From the NCBI RefSeq assembly GCF_017873965.1, contig NZ_JAGGKT010000016.1:22265-86264 (forward strand): a stretch of DNA of 64,000 nucleotides, given 5' to 3'. The DNA comes from Ammoniphilus resinae. GTDB taxonomy: Bacteria; Bacillota; Bacilli; Aneurinibacillales; RAOX-1. The stretch's first letter is position 1; each line of letters starts with the position of its first letter. Positions 45,292-54,977 of this stretch are shown here, piece after piece. Position numbers and translations under genes: made by a program. Below the pieces are notes generated by a model that saw nothing but the letters and a program-made list of their open reading frames with translations, was not told the origin of the DNA and searched no databases.

Positions 45292-46570
45292 TGTAGTAGA
45301 AGAAGCACGGATCCAATCGATCAAGGAAGATTCAGACGACATTGGAAACTGGGGGGAATATCTGATTTCTCCCAGAACAGAAGAAGAAATATCGGCCATT
45401 TTAAAATACGCACATGAACAATCCTTGTCAGTCATCCCAGTGGGAGGCGGTACAAAAAGGGGATTCGGGGGAACAGAGGAAAAGGCGGATATCCTTCTTT
45501 CCCTTGCTGATTACAAAGGTGTCGTGGAATACTCCGAGGGGGACATGACGCTGACCGTTCGCGCAGGGACTACGATGCAGGAATTGAGTGAATACCTGGG
45601 GAAACACCAGCAAATGCTGCCCCTTGACCCAATGTGGCCGAGTCATGCGACGATTGGAGGAGTGATTGCGGCGAATGACAGTGGTGCGAAAAGACTTCGC
45701 TATGGATCAGCAAGGGATTTGGTGATCGGTACAAGATTGGTCTACCCGGATGGAAAAGTCTTACGCACAGGTGGAAAAGTCGTGAAAAATGTCGCCGGTT
45801 ATGACATGAATAAATTATTTATCGGCTCGATGGGAACCTTGGCCGTTCTTACGGAAATCACCCTCAAGCTGCGCCCGGTGCCAAAATACGAAAGTCTTGT
45901 CATTCTCCATCTTCCACAGGTGCAGAATGTACTCCCATTTGCGATCAGTTTGCTAGATTCGATGATCGAGCCAGTTTCGCTAGAGGTACTCAGTCCTTCC
46001 ACAAACTTTCTACTAAATGGAAAAGAGCAGTATGCCCTAGCCATTGCTTTTGAGGATGTAGAAAAAGCGGTGCACTACCAGGAAGATTGGGTTCATACGC
46101 ATAAACCGGAGAATGCGGTGATTGATCACATCGATCAAGAAGATGCACGAAACTGGTGGAGACGCTTTTCCGAACTTGCACCAGCCGTCATTCCGGGCAC
46201 AGACATCGATTCACGAATCGCCCTAAAAATTGGTAGCAAAAACTTGGACGCGCTGGACCTTCTTGTAAGCTGCCATGAACTAGGTGAAAAGCTGGGGGTT
46301 CAGGTGGAGGCACATGGCGGATTAGGTCATGGAATTGCAAAGGCCTATGTCGGCGGTGGAGATCTAGCGAAGTATGCCGGCTTTATCGATCAACTCCGAG
46401 CATCAGAAAAGGCAGCCTATGTGATCATTCAGCATGCCCCGCTGGCAGTGAGACGTGAACTCGATGTCTGGGGGAAAAGGCCGCCGTACTTTGCCCTGCT
46501 TGAAGGGATTAAAAAAGCCATTGATCCAAAACGCATTTTAAATCCAAGTCGCTTTGTAGGAGGGATCTAG
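45278..46570 (+). CDS. glcE: Glycolate oxidase subunit GlcE-like (FAD-binding)
   Basis: 430 residues. FAD_binding_4 domain: SVIPVGGGTKRGFGG, then LPLDPMWPSHATIGGVIAANDSGAKRLRYGSARDLVIG and GGKVVKNVAGYDMNKLFIGSMGTLAVLTEITLKLRPV. The C-terminal region is the FAD-linked oxidase C domain. It forms a three-subunit glycolate (or related 2-hydroxyacid) oxidase with GlcF and GlcD. ATG at 45278 has GAAGGAGG about 6 nt upstream. Confidence 0.9.
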   Translation: MLLSSVVEEARIQSIKEDSDDIGNWGEYLISPRTEEEISAILKYAHEQSLSVIPVGGGTKRGFGGTEEKADILLSLADYKGVVEYSEGDMTLTVRAGTTMQELSEYLGKHQQMLPLDPMWPSHATIGGVIAANDSGAKRLRYGSARDLVIGTRLVYPDGKVLRTGGKVVKNVAGYDMNKLFIGSMGTLAVLTEITLKLRPVPKYESLVILHLPQVQNVLPFAISLLDSMIEPVSLEVLSPSTNFLLNGKEQYALAIAFEDVEKAVHYQEDWVHTHKPENAVIDHIDQEDARNWWRRFSELAPAVIPGTDIDSRIALKIGSKNLDALDLLVSCHELGEKLGVQVEAHGGLGHGIAKAYVGGGDLAKYAGFIDQLRASEKAAYVIIQHAPLAVRRELDVWGKRPPYFALLEGIKKAIDPKRILNPSRFVGGI

Positions 46571-46571
46571 A

Positions 46572-47918
46572 ATGAGTATGCCATTAAAGATGGAACCACC
46601 TTGTGAGTCCAGAAGCAATTATCTTTGGGAAGATCCGCCGGATGAGGACAAATATTCAGCATGTGTGCACTGCGGTATGTGTTTGGAGTCATGCCCAACA
46701 TACCTAGAAACTGGGCATGAACACCAATCCCCGCGAGGCCGCGTCCATCTCATTAAGTCTGTCGCAGAAGGTAAATTGAAAATTAACGAGGCGTTTGAAA
46801 ACCCGATTTTCACCTGCTTGGATTGTCGGGCCTGTGAAACCGCTTGTCCATCTGGGGTCCAGGTTGGCTCCCTGATTGAGTCTGCTCGCGGGCAGATCCG
46901 CCAAGCGATGCCGTTGACCGGGTGGAAAGCGAAGGTGAACAAACTCTTCCTCCGTGGCGTATTTCCACATCCGAACCGGCTCCATACAATAGGAGGGTTA
47001 CTCAAGGTTTACCAAAAATCCGGCCTACAAAAGGTGGTACGGAAAACAGGTTTAATGAAGATCATGCCGCCCCATCTGGCAGATATGGAATCAGTTATGC
47101 CAACGGTTTCCGATCCGGTGAAGAAGAAATACCCCGAAGTCATCCCAGCAAAAGGGGATGCAGCGGCGAAACAACGGGTAGCCCTGTTGACCGGCTGTGT
47201 GATGGACGTGATGTTCGGCAATATCAATGAAGCAACGGTTCGCGTGTTGACCCGCAATGGCTATGAGGTCGTTGTTCCCCGTGAACAGCGCTGCTGTGGG
47301 GCCCTACATATCCACGCAGGCGATCGCGAGGAAGGCAAACGACTTGCTAGACAGAATATTGATGCTTTTCTCGCGGCTGATGTCGATAAAATTGTCGTAA
47401 ACGCTGCAGGTTGCGGCTGTGCCTTAAAGGAGTATCCGGAACTGCTGCAAAACGACCCTGCGTACCACGAGAAAGCTGAACAGTTTTCCGAAAAAATTGA
47501 GGATGTTTCTAAGTTTTTGGTGGACCAGGGATATGAAAAGCCTAGAGGGCGTCTTGACACAAAGCTAACCTATCACGATGCATGTCACTTGGCTCATGGT
47601 CAAGGGGTTCGTTCGGAACCAAGACAAATCCTGCGGGAAATCCCCGGTGTCGAATTGGTGGAGATGCCTGAAGCGGATCGCTGCTGTGGCAGTGCAGGGA
47701 TTTATAATTTGGTGAAACCAGATATGGCGGGGAAGGTTCTGCAGGAAAAAATGTGCCATGTGCCATCGAATGTGGAGATGATCTCCATGGGGAATCCTGG
47801 ATGTATGCTACAGATGAGTATCGGTGTGATGAAGCATGGAAATGGACAAAAAATCGTTCATACCGTACAAATGCTAGATTGGGCTTATGAAAATGAGGAA
47901 AAGGAGGACCGGGGATGA
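46572..47918 (+). CDS. glcF: Glycolate oxidase iron-sulfur subunit GlcF-like
   Basis: 448 residues. Two 4Fe-4S ferredoxin motifs (CVHCGMCLESCPTY and CLDCRACETACPSG) are followed by two CCG heterodisulfide-type domains (EQRCCGALHIHAGD and DRCCGSAGIYNL). It passes electrons from the flavin subunits to the membrane chain. It starts two bases after the glcE stop and overlaps the glcD start by four bases. Confidence 0.93.
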   Translation: MSMPLKMEPPCESRSNYLWEDPPDEDKYSACVHCGMCLESCPTYLETGHEHQSPRGRVHLIKSVAEGKLKINEAFENPIFTCLDCRACETACPSGVQVGSLIESARGQIRQAMPLTGWKAKVNKLFLRGVFPHPNRLHTIGGLLKVYQKSGLQKVVRKTGLMKIMPPHLADMESVMPTVSDPVKKKYPEVIPAKGDAAAKQRVALLTGCVMDVMFGNINEATVRVLTRNGYEVVVPREQRCCGALHIHAGDREEGKRLARQNIDAFLAADVDKIVVNAAGCGCALKEYPELLQNDPAYHEKAEQFSEKIEDVSKFLVDQGYEKPRGRLDTKLTYHDACHLAHGQGVRSEPRQILREIPGVELVEMPEADRCCGSAGIYNLVKPDMAGKVLQEKMCHVPSNVEMISMGNPGCMLQMSIGVMKHGNGQKIVHTVQMLDWAYENEEKEDRG

Positions 47919-49327
47919 TCAGGGATGTGATTGTTCAAGGATTAATCGATCTTGTAGGCCGAGATGCTGCCTTGTATCGCCCAGAGGACCTTCTGGCCTA
48001 TGAGTGTGACGGCTATACCGTTCACAAGCGGGCCCCACGGGCCGTCGTTTTTCCAACTTCAACAGAAGAAGTTTCAAAAATCGTAAAATATCTCTACGAA
48101 AATGAAGTCCCCTTTATCCCACGGGGGGCCGGGACTGGGTTAAGCGGAGGGGCGATTCCATTGAGCGGGGAAGTGATATTGAGCCTCGTGAAAATGCGCA
48201 AGCTTATCCATGTCGATTTGCAAAATCGCTTAGCAGTTGTCCAACCAGGATTTGTTAACCTGAAGCTAACTAATTCGGTGGCGAGCAAAGGGTACTACTA
48301 TGCCCCAGATCCTTCTAGCCAATATGCTTGCACTATCGGTGGAAATGTTGCAGAGAACGCTGGCGGTGCCCATTGTCTGAAATACGGGGTGACCACGAAC
48401 CATATTCTTGGAATGCAGCTCGTCCTGGCAAATGGAGAGATCGTAGAAATTGGCGGTGCACCCGATATGCCAGGATATGATTTGATGGGGATTTTGACGG
48501 GATCGGAAGGAACCCTGGGGATTGTCACGGAAATTACCGTGCGGATTCTAAAAAATCCAGAAGGCAAAAAGACTGTTCTTGCCTACTTCGATCAGGTCGA
48601 GGATGCAAGCCATGCTGTTTCTGATATCATTGCTGCGGGCATTGTCCCTGCCGCTCTGGAAATGATGGATAAAACCGCCATAGAAGCTGTCGAGGCTGGA
48701 AACTTCCCCGTCGGACACCCGAAAGGTCTAGAAGCGCTGCTGTTGATTGAGGTCGATGGCATCGCCGCTGGAATTGATGATCAAATTGACGAGATCATCG
48801 AGGTTTGCAAGCACCGGAAGGTCACCCAGGTCAAAGTAGCAGAAAACGATCGCGAACGAGCGAGCTGGTGGGCCAACCGGAAAACCGCTTTTCCTGCAAT
48901 GGGAGCCATTTCTCCCGATTACTTGGTGCAAGATGGCGTAATTCCGCGCAGCCGATTACCTGAAGTGCTGGAGAAAATCAGGCAAATTAGTGAAGAATCC
49001 GGACTGCGCATCGCCAATGTATTCCATGCAGGAGACGGAAACCTCCACCCGCTCATTTTGTACGATGCAAGAAAACCGGGTGAGACCGAGCTCGCAGTAA
49101 AAGTCGGATCGGCCGTTTTGAAAGTATGTGCAGATGTTGGCGGTTCGATCACTGGGGAACACGGCGTGGGAATTGAAAAGCAGAATGAAATGTGCTTTGT
49201 ATTTACCGAAGAAGAACTCGAGGCTCAACTTTGCATTCGCGATGTGTTCAACCCAAACAACCTGCTCAACCCCGACAAGCTGTTCCCAAAACCAAGCCGA
49301 TGCGCGGAGATGCGGGTGGCGAGGTAG
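47915..49327 (+). CDS. glcD: Glycolate oxidase subunit GlcD-like (FAD-linked)
   Basis: 470 residues. FAD_binding_4 with FIPRGAGTGLSGGAIPLSGEVIL, then YYAPDPSSQYACTIGGNVAENAGG and GITEHGVGI-like active-site region GSITGEHGVGIEKQN. This is the catalytic subunit of the GlcDEF complex that oxidises glycolate to glyoxylate; lactate-type substrates are also possible. It overlaps glcF by ATGA. A stem-loop follows, then array E. Confidence 0.93.
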   Translation: MIRDVIVQGLIDLVGRDAALYRPEDLLAYECDGYTVHKRAPRAVVFPTSTEEVSKIVKYLYENEVPFIPRGAGTGLSGGAIPLSGEVILSLVKMRKLIHVDLQNRLAVVQPGFVNLKLTNSVASKGYYYAPDPSSQYACTIGGNVAENAGGAHCLKYGVTTNHILGMQLVLANGEIVEIGGAPDMPGYDLMGILTGSEGTLGIVTEITVRILKNPEGKKTVLAYFDQVEDASHAVSDIIAAGIVPAALEMMDKTAIEAVEAGNFPVGHPKGLEALLLIEVDGIAAGIDDQIDEIIEVCKHRKVTQVKVAENDRERASWWANRKTAFPAMGAISPDYLVQDGVIPRSRLPEVLEKIRQISEESGLRIANVFHAGDGNLHPLILYDARKPGETELAVKVGSAVLKVCADVGGSITGEHGVGIEKQNEMCFVFTEEELEAQLCIRDVFNPNNLLNPDKLFPKPSRCAEMRVAR

Positions 49328-49340
49328 GGGACTGACTATG

Positions 49341-49380
49341 AAGGACATTTACCTTGGTTTTACCTGGTGGGTGTCCTTTA
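49341..49380 (+). terminator. Terminator-like stem after glcD
   Basis: AAGGACATTTACC pairs with GGTGGGTGTCCTT with internal mismatches, then TTT. It closes the glc operon just before array E. Confidence 0.55.
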
Positions 49381-49390
49381 TGGCGGCTAT

Positions 49391-50003
49391 GAAGATCAAT
49401 TCCAGTGGAGACGGCTCAGGATTTGAACTTCATCCGGGTTATGAAGATCAATTCCAGTGGAGACAGCTCAGGAATTGAACTTCATCCAGGTTATGAAGAT
49501 CAATTCCAGTGGAGACGGCTTAGGATTTGAACTTCATCCGGGCTATGAAGATCAACTCCAGTGGAGACGGCTCAGGAATTGAACTTCATCCAGGTTATAA
49601 AGATCAATTCCAGTGGAGATGGCTCAGGAATTGAACTTCATCCAGGTTATGAAGAACAATTTCGGTGGAGACAGCTCAGGAAATGATCTTCATCCAGGTT
49701 ATGAAGATCAATTCCAGTGGAGACAGCTCGGGAAATGATCTTCATCCAGGTTATGAAGATCAATTCCAGTGGAGACGGCTCAGGAATTGAACTTCATCCA
49801 GGTTATGAAGATCAATTCCAGTGGAGACAGCTCAGGAATTGAACTTCATCCGGGTTATGAAGAACAATTCCAGTGGAGATGGCTTAGGAATTGAACTTCA
49901 TCCAGGTTATGAAGATCAATTCCAGTGGAGATGGCTTAGGAATTGAACTTCATCCAGGTTATAAAGATCAATTCCAGTGGAGACGGCTCAAGTTTTGAAC
50001 TGA
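49391..50003. repeat. Tandem repeat array E: twelve 52-bp units
   Basis: GAAGATCAATTCC or close variants recur at 49391, 49443, 49495, 49547, 49599, 49651, 49703, 49755, 49807, 49859, 49911 and 49963, each 52 bp apart. Each unit has 13-nt arms, GAAGATCAATTCC and GGAATTGAACTTC (one mismatch), around a 15-nt loop and an 11-nt spacer (ATCCAGGTTAT type). It lies between glcD and the convergent hypothetical gene at 50082. Confidence 0.95.
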
Positions 50004-50072
50004 CCCAATGGGAGAGTGCCAACAGGAACACGAAAGTTTGCCACTCCCCCGCTAACAAAATATTACCAAAAA

Positions 50073-50094
50073 GGCCTTCCCCTAAGGGAAGGCC
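50073..50094 (-). terminator. Terminator overlapping the end of the 50082 gene
   Basis: On the minus strand GGCCTTCCC, loop TTAG, GGGAAGGCC, then TTTTT. The gene's stop codon lies inside the stem-loop. Confidence 0.85.
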
Positions 50095-50585
50095 CACAAA
50101 ACGCGGAGCTTGCCGTTATCATCGCCAACAAACACATCCCGATTGACTGCAAAAATCCCAAAATATTTACTACGGTATGTTTGGGTCACCCTAAATTGAT
50201 ACACATTCGCGAGCTTCGTCGCTGAGGGGGACATCTGCCAAGATGGCAAATGCTTTATAGATTCCACCGTGAATCCGAATGTATCCACACCAAATTCATC
50301 CATAAAAAATTTCGCGCCCCATTGGATATACCTCTTCTTATCCAGCTTTTCTTTCATTTGTGAGTGCATCAGTTCCCAGGAGCTTCCAAAATCCCCTTGT
50401 TGCTCATAGCGATAAAACTGTTCAACAACCTCTCTTGGTACTGTTAATTCCTTATGATATAGGGGGGCTGGGCCTCTGAAGAGATAGAAAATACCAGAAA
50501 TCAGCAACAACACAACCATTGCCAATATCAACGGTCCAAAAGGTATAGATGGTTTACCCAAGACCCCTCGCTTTCTCCACAGCAT
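50082..50585 (-). CDS. Hypothetical membrane-anchored protein
   Basis: 167 residues, not recognised. A basic N-terminus and one TM helix (FGPLILAMVVLLLISGIFYLF) precede a globular extracytoplasmic domain (VVEQFYRYEQQGDFGSSWELMHSQMKEKL, FRVTQTYRSKYFGIFAVNRDVFVG). The pattern of an EQQGDFGSSWELMH helix pair followed by beta strands resembles NTF2-like extracellular domains, but this is a guess. ATG at 50585 has AAAGGGGG 10 nt upstream; longer in-frame extensions lack a ribosome site. Confidence 0.65.
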   Translation of the reverse strand: MLWRKRGVLGKPSIPFGPLILAMVVLLLISGIFYLFRGPAPLYHKELTVPREVVEQFYRYEQQGDFGSSWELMHSQMKEKLDKKRYIQWGAKFFMDEFGVDTFGFTVESIKHLPSWQMSPSATKLANVYQFRVTQTYRSKYFGIFAVNRDVFVGDDNGKLRVLWAFP

Positions 50586-50832
50586 GAACTCCAGGCCCCC
50601 TTTCGAAAATTGTCTGTCCCCTTCATTTATATGCTTGGCAAGGTGTAAATACGACCAAAAACTCCCCCTCCCCAAATCCCAAAAATCCCTCGAAAAATCC
50701 TCCCCATTAATCCCACAAGAACCCTTATCAACTGCCCCTGAAAATATTTTCAAGCAGGAAATCAGGTTGCCAAGACAGAAATTAGGTAGACAGGCTTTTT
50801 CAAAATCATTCATGCATAAAGAAAGGAGCCTT

Positions 50833-51327
50833 ATGTTCAAATATTGGTTACCCGCATTACTATGGATGCTTCTTATTTTTTCGTTCTCCTCACAGCCTTA
50901 TCAACAGCAGGACATGCGGCCATGGCTGAAGGATAAGCTTCCGGAAACGTTCATTAAAGAAAATTTCTCCCATATCAAAGTCAACTACGCCGGGAGTGAA
51001 GTGAGCATCCAGACAAAAGGGGTGCCGGGGTTTGTAGAATTTTTCGTTCGTAAGGGTGCGCATGTGTTTGTGTATACCGTGCTAGCCATTCTCATTCAAT
51101 GGGCTGTCCGTTTAACCTGGCGGCGAATCGGCAGATTGAGCTACTTCATCTCCTTCCTTATCACCTTTTTGTATGCAATGAGCGATGAGTGGCATCAGGC
51201 GTTCACCCCTAATAGAACCCCGAAAATTCATGACGTGTTCATCGATTCATTTGGGATTTTGCTTGGCTTGCTGATTTTTATCTTCCTCCAAAGGTTGTTC
51301 TTCCTGAAAAAAGGGAAGCATGTGTAG
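50833..51327 (+). CDS. VanZ family membrane protein
   Basis: 164 residues with about four TM helices. WLPALLWMLLIFSFSSQP, then FVRKGAHVFVYTVLAILI and FLYAMSDEWHQAFTPNRTPKIHDVFIDSFG are the VanZ signature stretches. The family is linked to teicoplanin resistance and, more generally, to envelope functions. ATG at 50833 has AAAGGAG 5 nt upstream. It precedes glnK by 18 nt. Confidence 0.88.
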   Translation: MFKYWLPALLWMLLIFSFSSQPYQQQDMRPWLKDKLPETFIKENFSHIKVNYAGSEVSIQTKGVPGFVEFFVRKGAHVFVYTVLAILIQWAVRLTWRRIGRLSYFISFLITFLYAMSDEWHQAFTPNRTPKIHDVFIDSFGILLGLLIFIFLQRLFFLKKGKHV

Positions 51328-51345
51328 TGGAGGCGATAGGCTAAA

Positions 51346-52560
51346 GTGTTGTATATCGCGATTTTGACTGCCCTTGCCGGCGAATTTAAAGTAGTACCGT
51401 TCAGCGGTGAAGCCTTCCGATTCGGACTGGGAAGCACCGTTTTTTTTCTATTAAACTTAATTGAGCAGCCGAAGTCCTATTTACGCACAGGAATTCTCAC
51501 CGGACTCACCGTCCTCGTGTTTCGCTTAATCAAGGACTTCATCCTAGAAGGTACCCCTTCCCTAGGACTAAGCTTACACGCCCATTATCCAGCATTTGTC
51601 TTTTATATCCTCTATGCTATCGGACTCGTCCTGATCAAACCGCAAAAATATCGGACAGAGCCGCTGTTTTTAGGGGGAATGATCTCAGCGCTGGAATTTG
51701 TCGTCAACGGTGTAGAGCATATTCTGCGATCAACCCAGTTCCAGTCTGAAGAATGGTTGATGTTGATGGGGGTCGCCATTTTTCGCAGCTACTTTGTCGT
51801 AGGAATCTATAGCGGTCTTGTCCTGAAGGATCAAAGCAAACGTATGGAGCAAGTACTGAAAACAGGATCCGGACTCTATGCTGAGACCCTTTATCTAAAA
51901 AAATCGATGGAAAATATCGAGTCCATTATGGCGCTGAGTCATGATTTGTACCAAAAGTTAAGGAAGTCAGAACATCCCAAATGGAGCAGACAAGCCTTGC
52001 AGATCGCACAGGAAATCCATGAGGTCAAGAAGGATTCACAGCGTATTCTTGCCGGCCTTTCGAAACTCTACCTAGACGATAACAAACAAACGATGAAGCT
52101 TTCCGAGCTGTTGGAATTTGTCATACATGCAAACGAAAAATACAGTGAGAGATTAGGCAGACAGATCCATTTTACTGTCACTCAACAAATAGAGGATTTC
52201 GCAACAGACCGTTATCTACCGCTATTAACTATATTGAATAACCTGGTTGCCAATGCAGTAGAGGCTATTAGAGGCAGTGGGGCAATCTCTATTGAAGTAA
52301 ACCCATTCAACGCAAATCTGCAATTTTCCATTCGAGACAATGGTCCGGGAATCACCGAAGAGGATCTCGAGCTCATTTTTGAACCCGGTTTTACTACTAA
52401 ATTTAATGAAGAAGGAGTCGCTGCTACAGGCATCGGCCTTTCCCACGTGGAGGATATTATCTTAACCCTAAAAGGAACGATCGAAATCAAATCAACTCCT
52501 GAGGGGACAACATGCACCCTGACCATACCCATAACCCAGGTGAAAAGAGGTGAACTATAA
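51346..52560 (+). CDS. glnK: GlnK-type sensor histidine kinase
   Basis: 404 residues. An N-terminal region with about five to six hydrophobic segments is followed by a coiled linker and the kinase core: the phospho-acceptor His in MALSHDLYQKL, a HATPase with NLVANAVEAIRGSG, IRDNGPGITEEDLELIFEPGFTTK and TGIGLSHVEDII. It is adjacent to a YcbB-domain regulator, matching the B. subtilis GlnK-GlnL (YcbA-YcbB) pair that senses glutamine. The GTG start has GGAGG 12 nt upstream. It abuts glnL. Confidence 0.85.
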   Translation: MLYIAILTALAGEFKVVPFSGEAFRFGLGSTVFFLLNLIEQPKSYLRTGILTGLTVLVFRLIKDFILEGTPSLGLSLHAHYPAFVFYILYAIGLVLIKPQKYRTEPLFLGGMISALEFVVNGVEHILRSTQFQSEEWLMLMGVAIFRSYFVVGIYSGLVLKDQSKRMEQVLKTGSGLYAETLYLKKSMENIESIMALSHDLYQKLRKSEHPKWSRQALQIAQEIHEVKKDSQRILAGLSKLYLDDNKQTMKLSELLEFVIHANEKYSERLGRQIHFTVTQQIEDFATDRYLPLLTILNNLVANAVEAIRGSGAISIEVNPFNANLQFSIRDNGPGITEEDLELIFEPGFTTKFNEEGVAATGIGLSHVEDIILTLKGTIEIKSTPEGTTCTLTIPITQVKRGEL

Positions 52561-53445
52561 ATGTCCTTTCATTTTTTTATTGTCGATGATGATGCTAGCA
52601 GCCGCCGGATGCTGCAAAAAATAATAGAGGAAAAAGAAATCGGGCAAGTGCTCGGAACCGCAGAAAATGGGGTGGAGGCAGAGAATTTAATTTTGCAGCT
52701 TCACCCGGAAGTCGTCTTGATCGATTTGCTAATGCCTGAGCAGGATGGACTAGAAACGATGGATCGGCTGAAGCAAAAAGGGTTTAACGGATATTTCATC
52801 ATGATCTCGCAGGTGACTAATAAAGAGATGGTTGGAGAAGCCTATCAAAAAGGGGTAGAATTTTTCATCCATAAGCCAATCAATCGGATTGAGGTTGAGA
52901 CCCTTTTACAAAAAATAAAAGATCAGCTGATTCTGAAGCGGTCTCTCACTGTAATTAAAGAATCCCTGGCTGGAATGGAGACGAGAAATAAACCCAAAGT
53001 GAGTGCCCGCAGCGCAGTTCTAAGTATTCTTAACGATATGGGAATCGCAGGGGAGTCGGGAAGCCAGGATCTCATTTCTATTATTGAATACTTGCAACTC
53101 ACGCAAGTGGATCCAATGTCGATGCCACCCTTGAAGGAATTGTACGAAGTCATCGCCCAGCGCAACAAGCCTGAACAAGATCAGGGAAAAGAAAGCAAAG
53201 CGATCGAGCAGCGAGTTCGCCGCGCGATCTTTGCCGCCATGGACCATCTCTCATCTCTCGGTTTGATGGATTACACCCACCCCAAGTTTGAACATTATGC
53301 CACACGTTTTTTTGATTTTCAGGATGTACGGCAACGAATGCGGGAAATGGAGAACGAAGAAGCATCGACAAAAACAAAGGTGAATATTAAGAAATTCCTT
53401 CAGTTGCTCTATATCGAAGTCCAGGACAAATTGCTTTATCCATAA
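52561..53445 (+). CDS. glnL: GlnL-type response regulator (YcbB domain)
   Basis: 294 residues: a receiver with the acidic pocket IVDDDAS, phospho-Asp in VLIDLLMPEQDG and Lys in IHKPINR, then the YcbB-type effector domain (about 150-294), with VRRAIFAAMDHLSSLGLMDY and KVNIKKFLQLLYIEVQDKLL. GlnL binds the direct repeat TTTTGT-N4-TTTTGT, and such a repeat lies 27 bases beyond this gene, before the symporter gene. It starts one base after the glnK stop. Confidence 0.9.
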   Translation: MSFHFFIVDDDASSRRMLQKIIEEKEIGQVLGTAENGVEAENLILQLHPEVVLIDLLMPEQDGLETMDRLKQKGFNGYFIMISQVTNKEMVGEAYQKGVEFFIHKPINRIEVETLLQKIKDQLILKRSLTVIKESLAGMETRNKPKVSARSAVLSILNDMGIAGESGSQDLISIIEYLQLTQVDPMSMPPLKELYEVIAQRNKPEQDQGKESKAIEQRVRRAIFAAMDHLSSLGLMDYTHPKFEHYATRFFDFQDVRQRMREMENEEASTKTKVNIKKFLQLLYIEVQDKLLYP

Positions 53446-53471
53446 TTTTCTTCAAAAAAAATTTACATTTG

Positions 53472-53514
53472 CTTTGTAGGATTTTGTCGGATGTTGTAGC
53501 CTCTCTTTTATAAT
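53472..53514 (+). promoter_or_regulatory. GlnL-type direct repeat and promoter of the symporter gene
   Basis: CTTTGT (53472-53477), AGGA, TTTTGT (53482-53487) matches the B. subtilis GlnL site TTTTGT-N4-TTTTGT with one mismatch. TATAAT follows at 53509-53514. The -35 region is poor, as expected for an activated promoter. The box sits at about -49 to -34 relative to the predicted start. Confidence 0.75.
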
Positions 53515-53586
53515 AACCTTACTAAACAACTTTGATTAGCCCAGAAGAAAAGAAAGCGTTTTTATATAGGAGAGGAGCGATATTCG

Positions 53587-54852
53587 ATGAAAAAGTTTGG
53601 ACTTGCGATGCAGATTTTGATCGGTCTTATTCTTGGTATTATCGTAGGTGCACTATTTTACGGCAACCCAGCCGTATCCACTTACCTTCAGCCGATTGGC
53701 GACATCTTTATCCGTCTAATTAAAATGATTGTTGTACCGATCGTTGTGTCAACGCTAATCATTGGTGTTGCCGGGGTCGGAGACGTGAAGCAACTAGGAA
53801 AGCTCGGTGGGAAAACGATCCTTTACTTTGAGATTGTAACCACTATTGCGATTGTTGTCGGATTATTATTTGCAAATGTCGTGCAACCTGGGGCTGGAAT
53901 TGATATGTCCAGTCTATCCAAGGGAGATATTACGAAGTATGTGGAAACAACGAATGAAGTGCAAAACCACAGCTTTGCGGATACCTTTGTAAATATTGTA
54001 CCAACCAATATTATTGATTCCATGGCAAGTGGAAATATGTTAGCCATTATCTTTTTCTCCGTCATGTTTGGTTTAGGTATTGCTGCTGTTGGCGATCGAG
54101 GAAAACCTGTACTGGCCTTTTTCCAAGGTGTAGCCGATGCGATGTTCTGGGTGACCAACCAAATTATGAAGTTTGCTCCATTTGGGGTGTTTGCTTTGAT
54201 CGGGGTTACCGTATCAAAATTTGGAGTAGATTCTCTGATCCCTCTTGGGAAATTGATGATCACCGTTTATGTAGCCATGTTGTTCTTCATCTTCGTAGTT
54301 CTTGGCACCATTGCCAAAATCGCTGGAACAAGCGTGTGGTCGATCATTAAGATTCTGAAAGACGAATTGCTTCTTGCTTATTCCACATCCAGTTCGGAAA
54401 CCGTACTTCCTAAAATCATGGAAAAAATGGAGAAGTTTGGCTGTCCAAAAGCCATCACCTCCTTTGTTATTCCAACAGGCTATTCTTTTAACTTGGATGG
54501 GTCAACCCTTTATCAAGCACTGGCAGCGATCTTTATCGCCCAGATGTATGGCATTGATATGCCAATCAGTACCCAAATTACTTTGGTCCTCGTTCTCATG
54601 GTTACTTCCAAAGGGATTGCTGGTGTGCCAGGTGTATCGTTCGTCGTTCTTCTGGCTACCCTTGGATCCGTAGGGATCCCGCTTGAAGGTCTCGCCTTCA
54701 TCGCTGGTGTGGACCGTCTTCTAGACATGGCACGTACCGTCGTAAACGTAATTGGAAACTCTTTGGCAGCCGTTGTGATGTCCAAATGGGAAGGCCAATA
54801 TGATAAGAAGAAAGCTGTCGCGTATGTATCTTCTATTGATAAAGCGGCATAA
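53587..54852 (+). CDS. Dicarboxylate/amino acid:cation symporter (GltP/GltT type)
   Basis: 421 residues, full length for the family. The signature stretches are present: TSSSETVLPKIMEKM (serine-rich reentrant loop), FNLDGSTLYQALAAIFIAQ, TSKGIAGVPGVSFVVLLATLGSVGIP and DRLLDMARTVVNVIGNSLA. It imports glutamate, aspartate or a C4-dicarboxylate with Na+ or H+. It follows glnK-glnL and carries a GlnL-type box, so it is probably a GlnKL target in place of the glsA-glnT target in B. subtilis. Confidence 0.92.
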   Translation: MKKFGLAMQILIGLILGIIVGALFYGNPAVSTYLQPIGDIFIRLIKMIVVPIVVSTLIIGVAGVGDVKQLGKLGGKTILYFEIVTTIAIVVGLLFANVVQPGAGIDMSSLSKGDITKYVETTNEVQNHSFADTFVNIVPTNIIDSMASGNMLAIIFFSVMFGLGIAAVGDRGKPVLAFFQGVADAMFWVTNQIMKFAPFGVFALIGVTVSKFGVDSLIPLGKLMITVYVAMLFFIFVVLGTIAKIAGTSVWSIIKILKDELLLAYSTSSSETVLPKIMEKMEKFGCPKAITSFVIPTGYSFNLDGSTLYQALAAIFIAQMYGIDMPISTQITLVLVLMVTSKGIAGVPGVSFVVLLATLGSVGIPLEGLAFIAGVDRLLDMARTVVNVIGNSLAAVVMSKWEGQYDKKKAVAYVSSIDKAA

Positions 54853-54856
54853 TTTT

Positions 54857-54884
54857 AAAAGCTGGTCGAATGACCAGCTTTTTT
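54857..54884 (+). terminator. Terminator after the symporter gene
   Basis: AAAAGCTGGTC, loop GAAT, GACCAGCTTTT, then TTC. Confidence 0.9.
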
Positions 54885-54977
54885 CTTCCTATATTAGTAA
54901 AACGGTTTCAATTCTCCTTCTGAAGGAGTATAGTTAAGATAGCAGGACAGGCATGATATCAAGACAGGAGGGACCCT

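Noticed and set aside
49128..50146. Plus-strand reading frames in array E
   Set aside because: They start inside glcD or the array, have no ribosome site and encode only the repeated unit.
54903..54917. cre-like site before the DUF2062 gene (AAACGGTTTC)
   Set aside because: One key position of the consensus is wrong and there is no supporting promoter arrangement.
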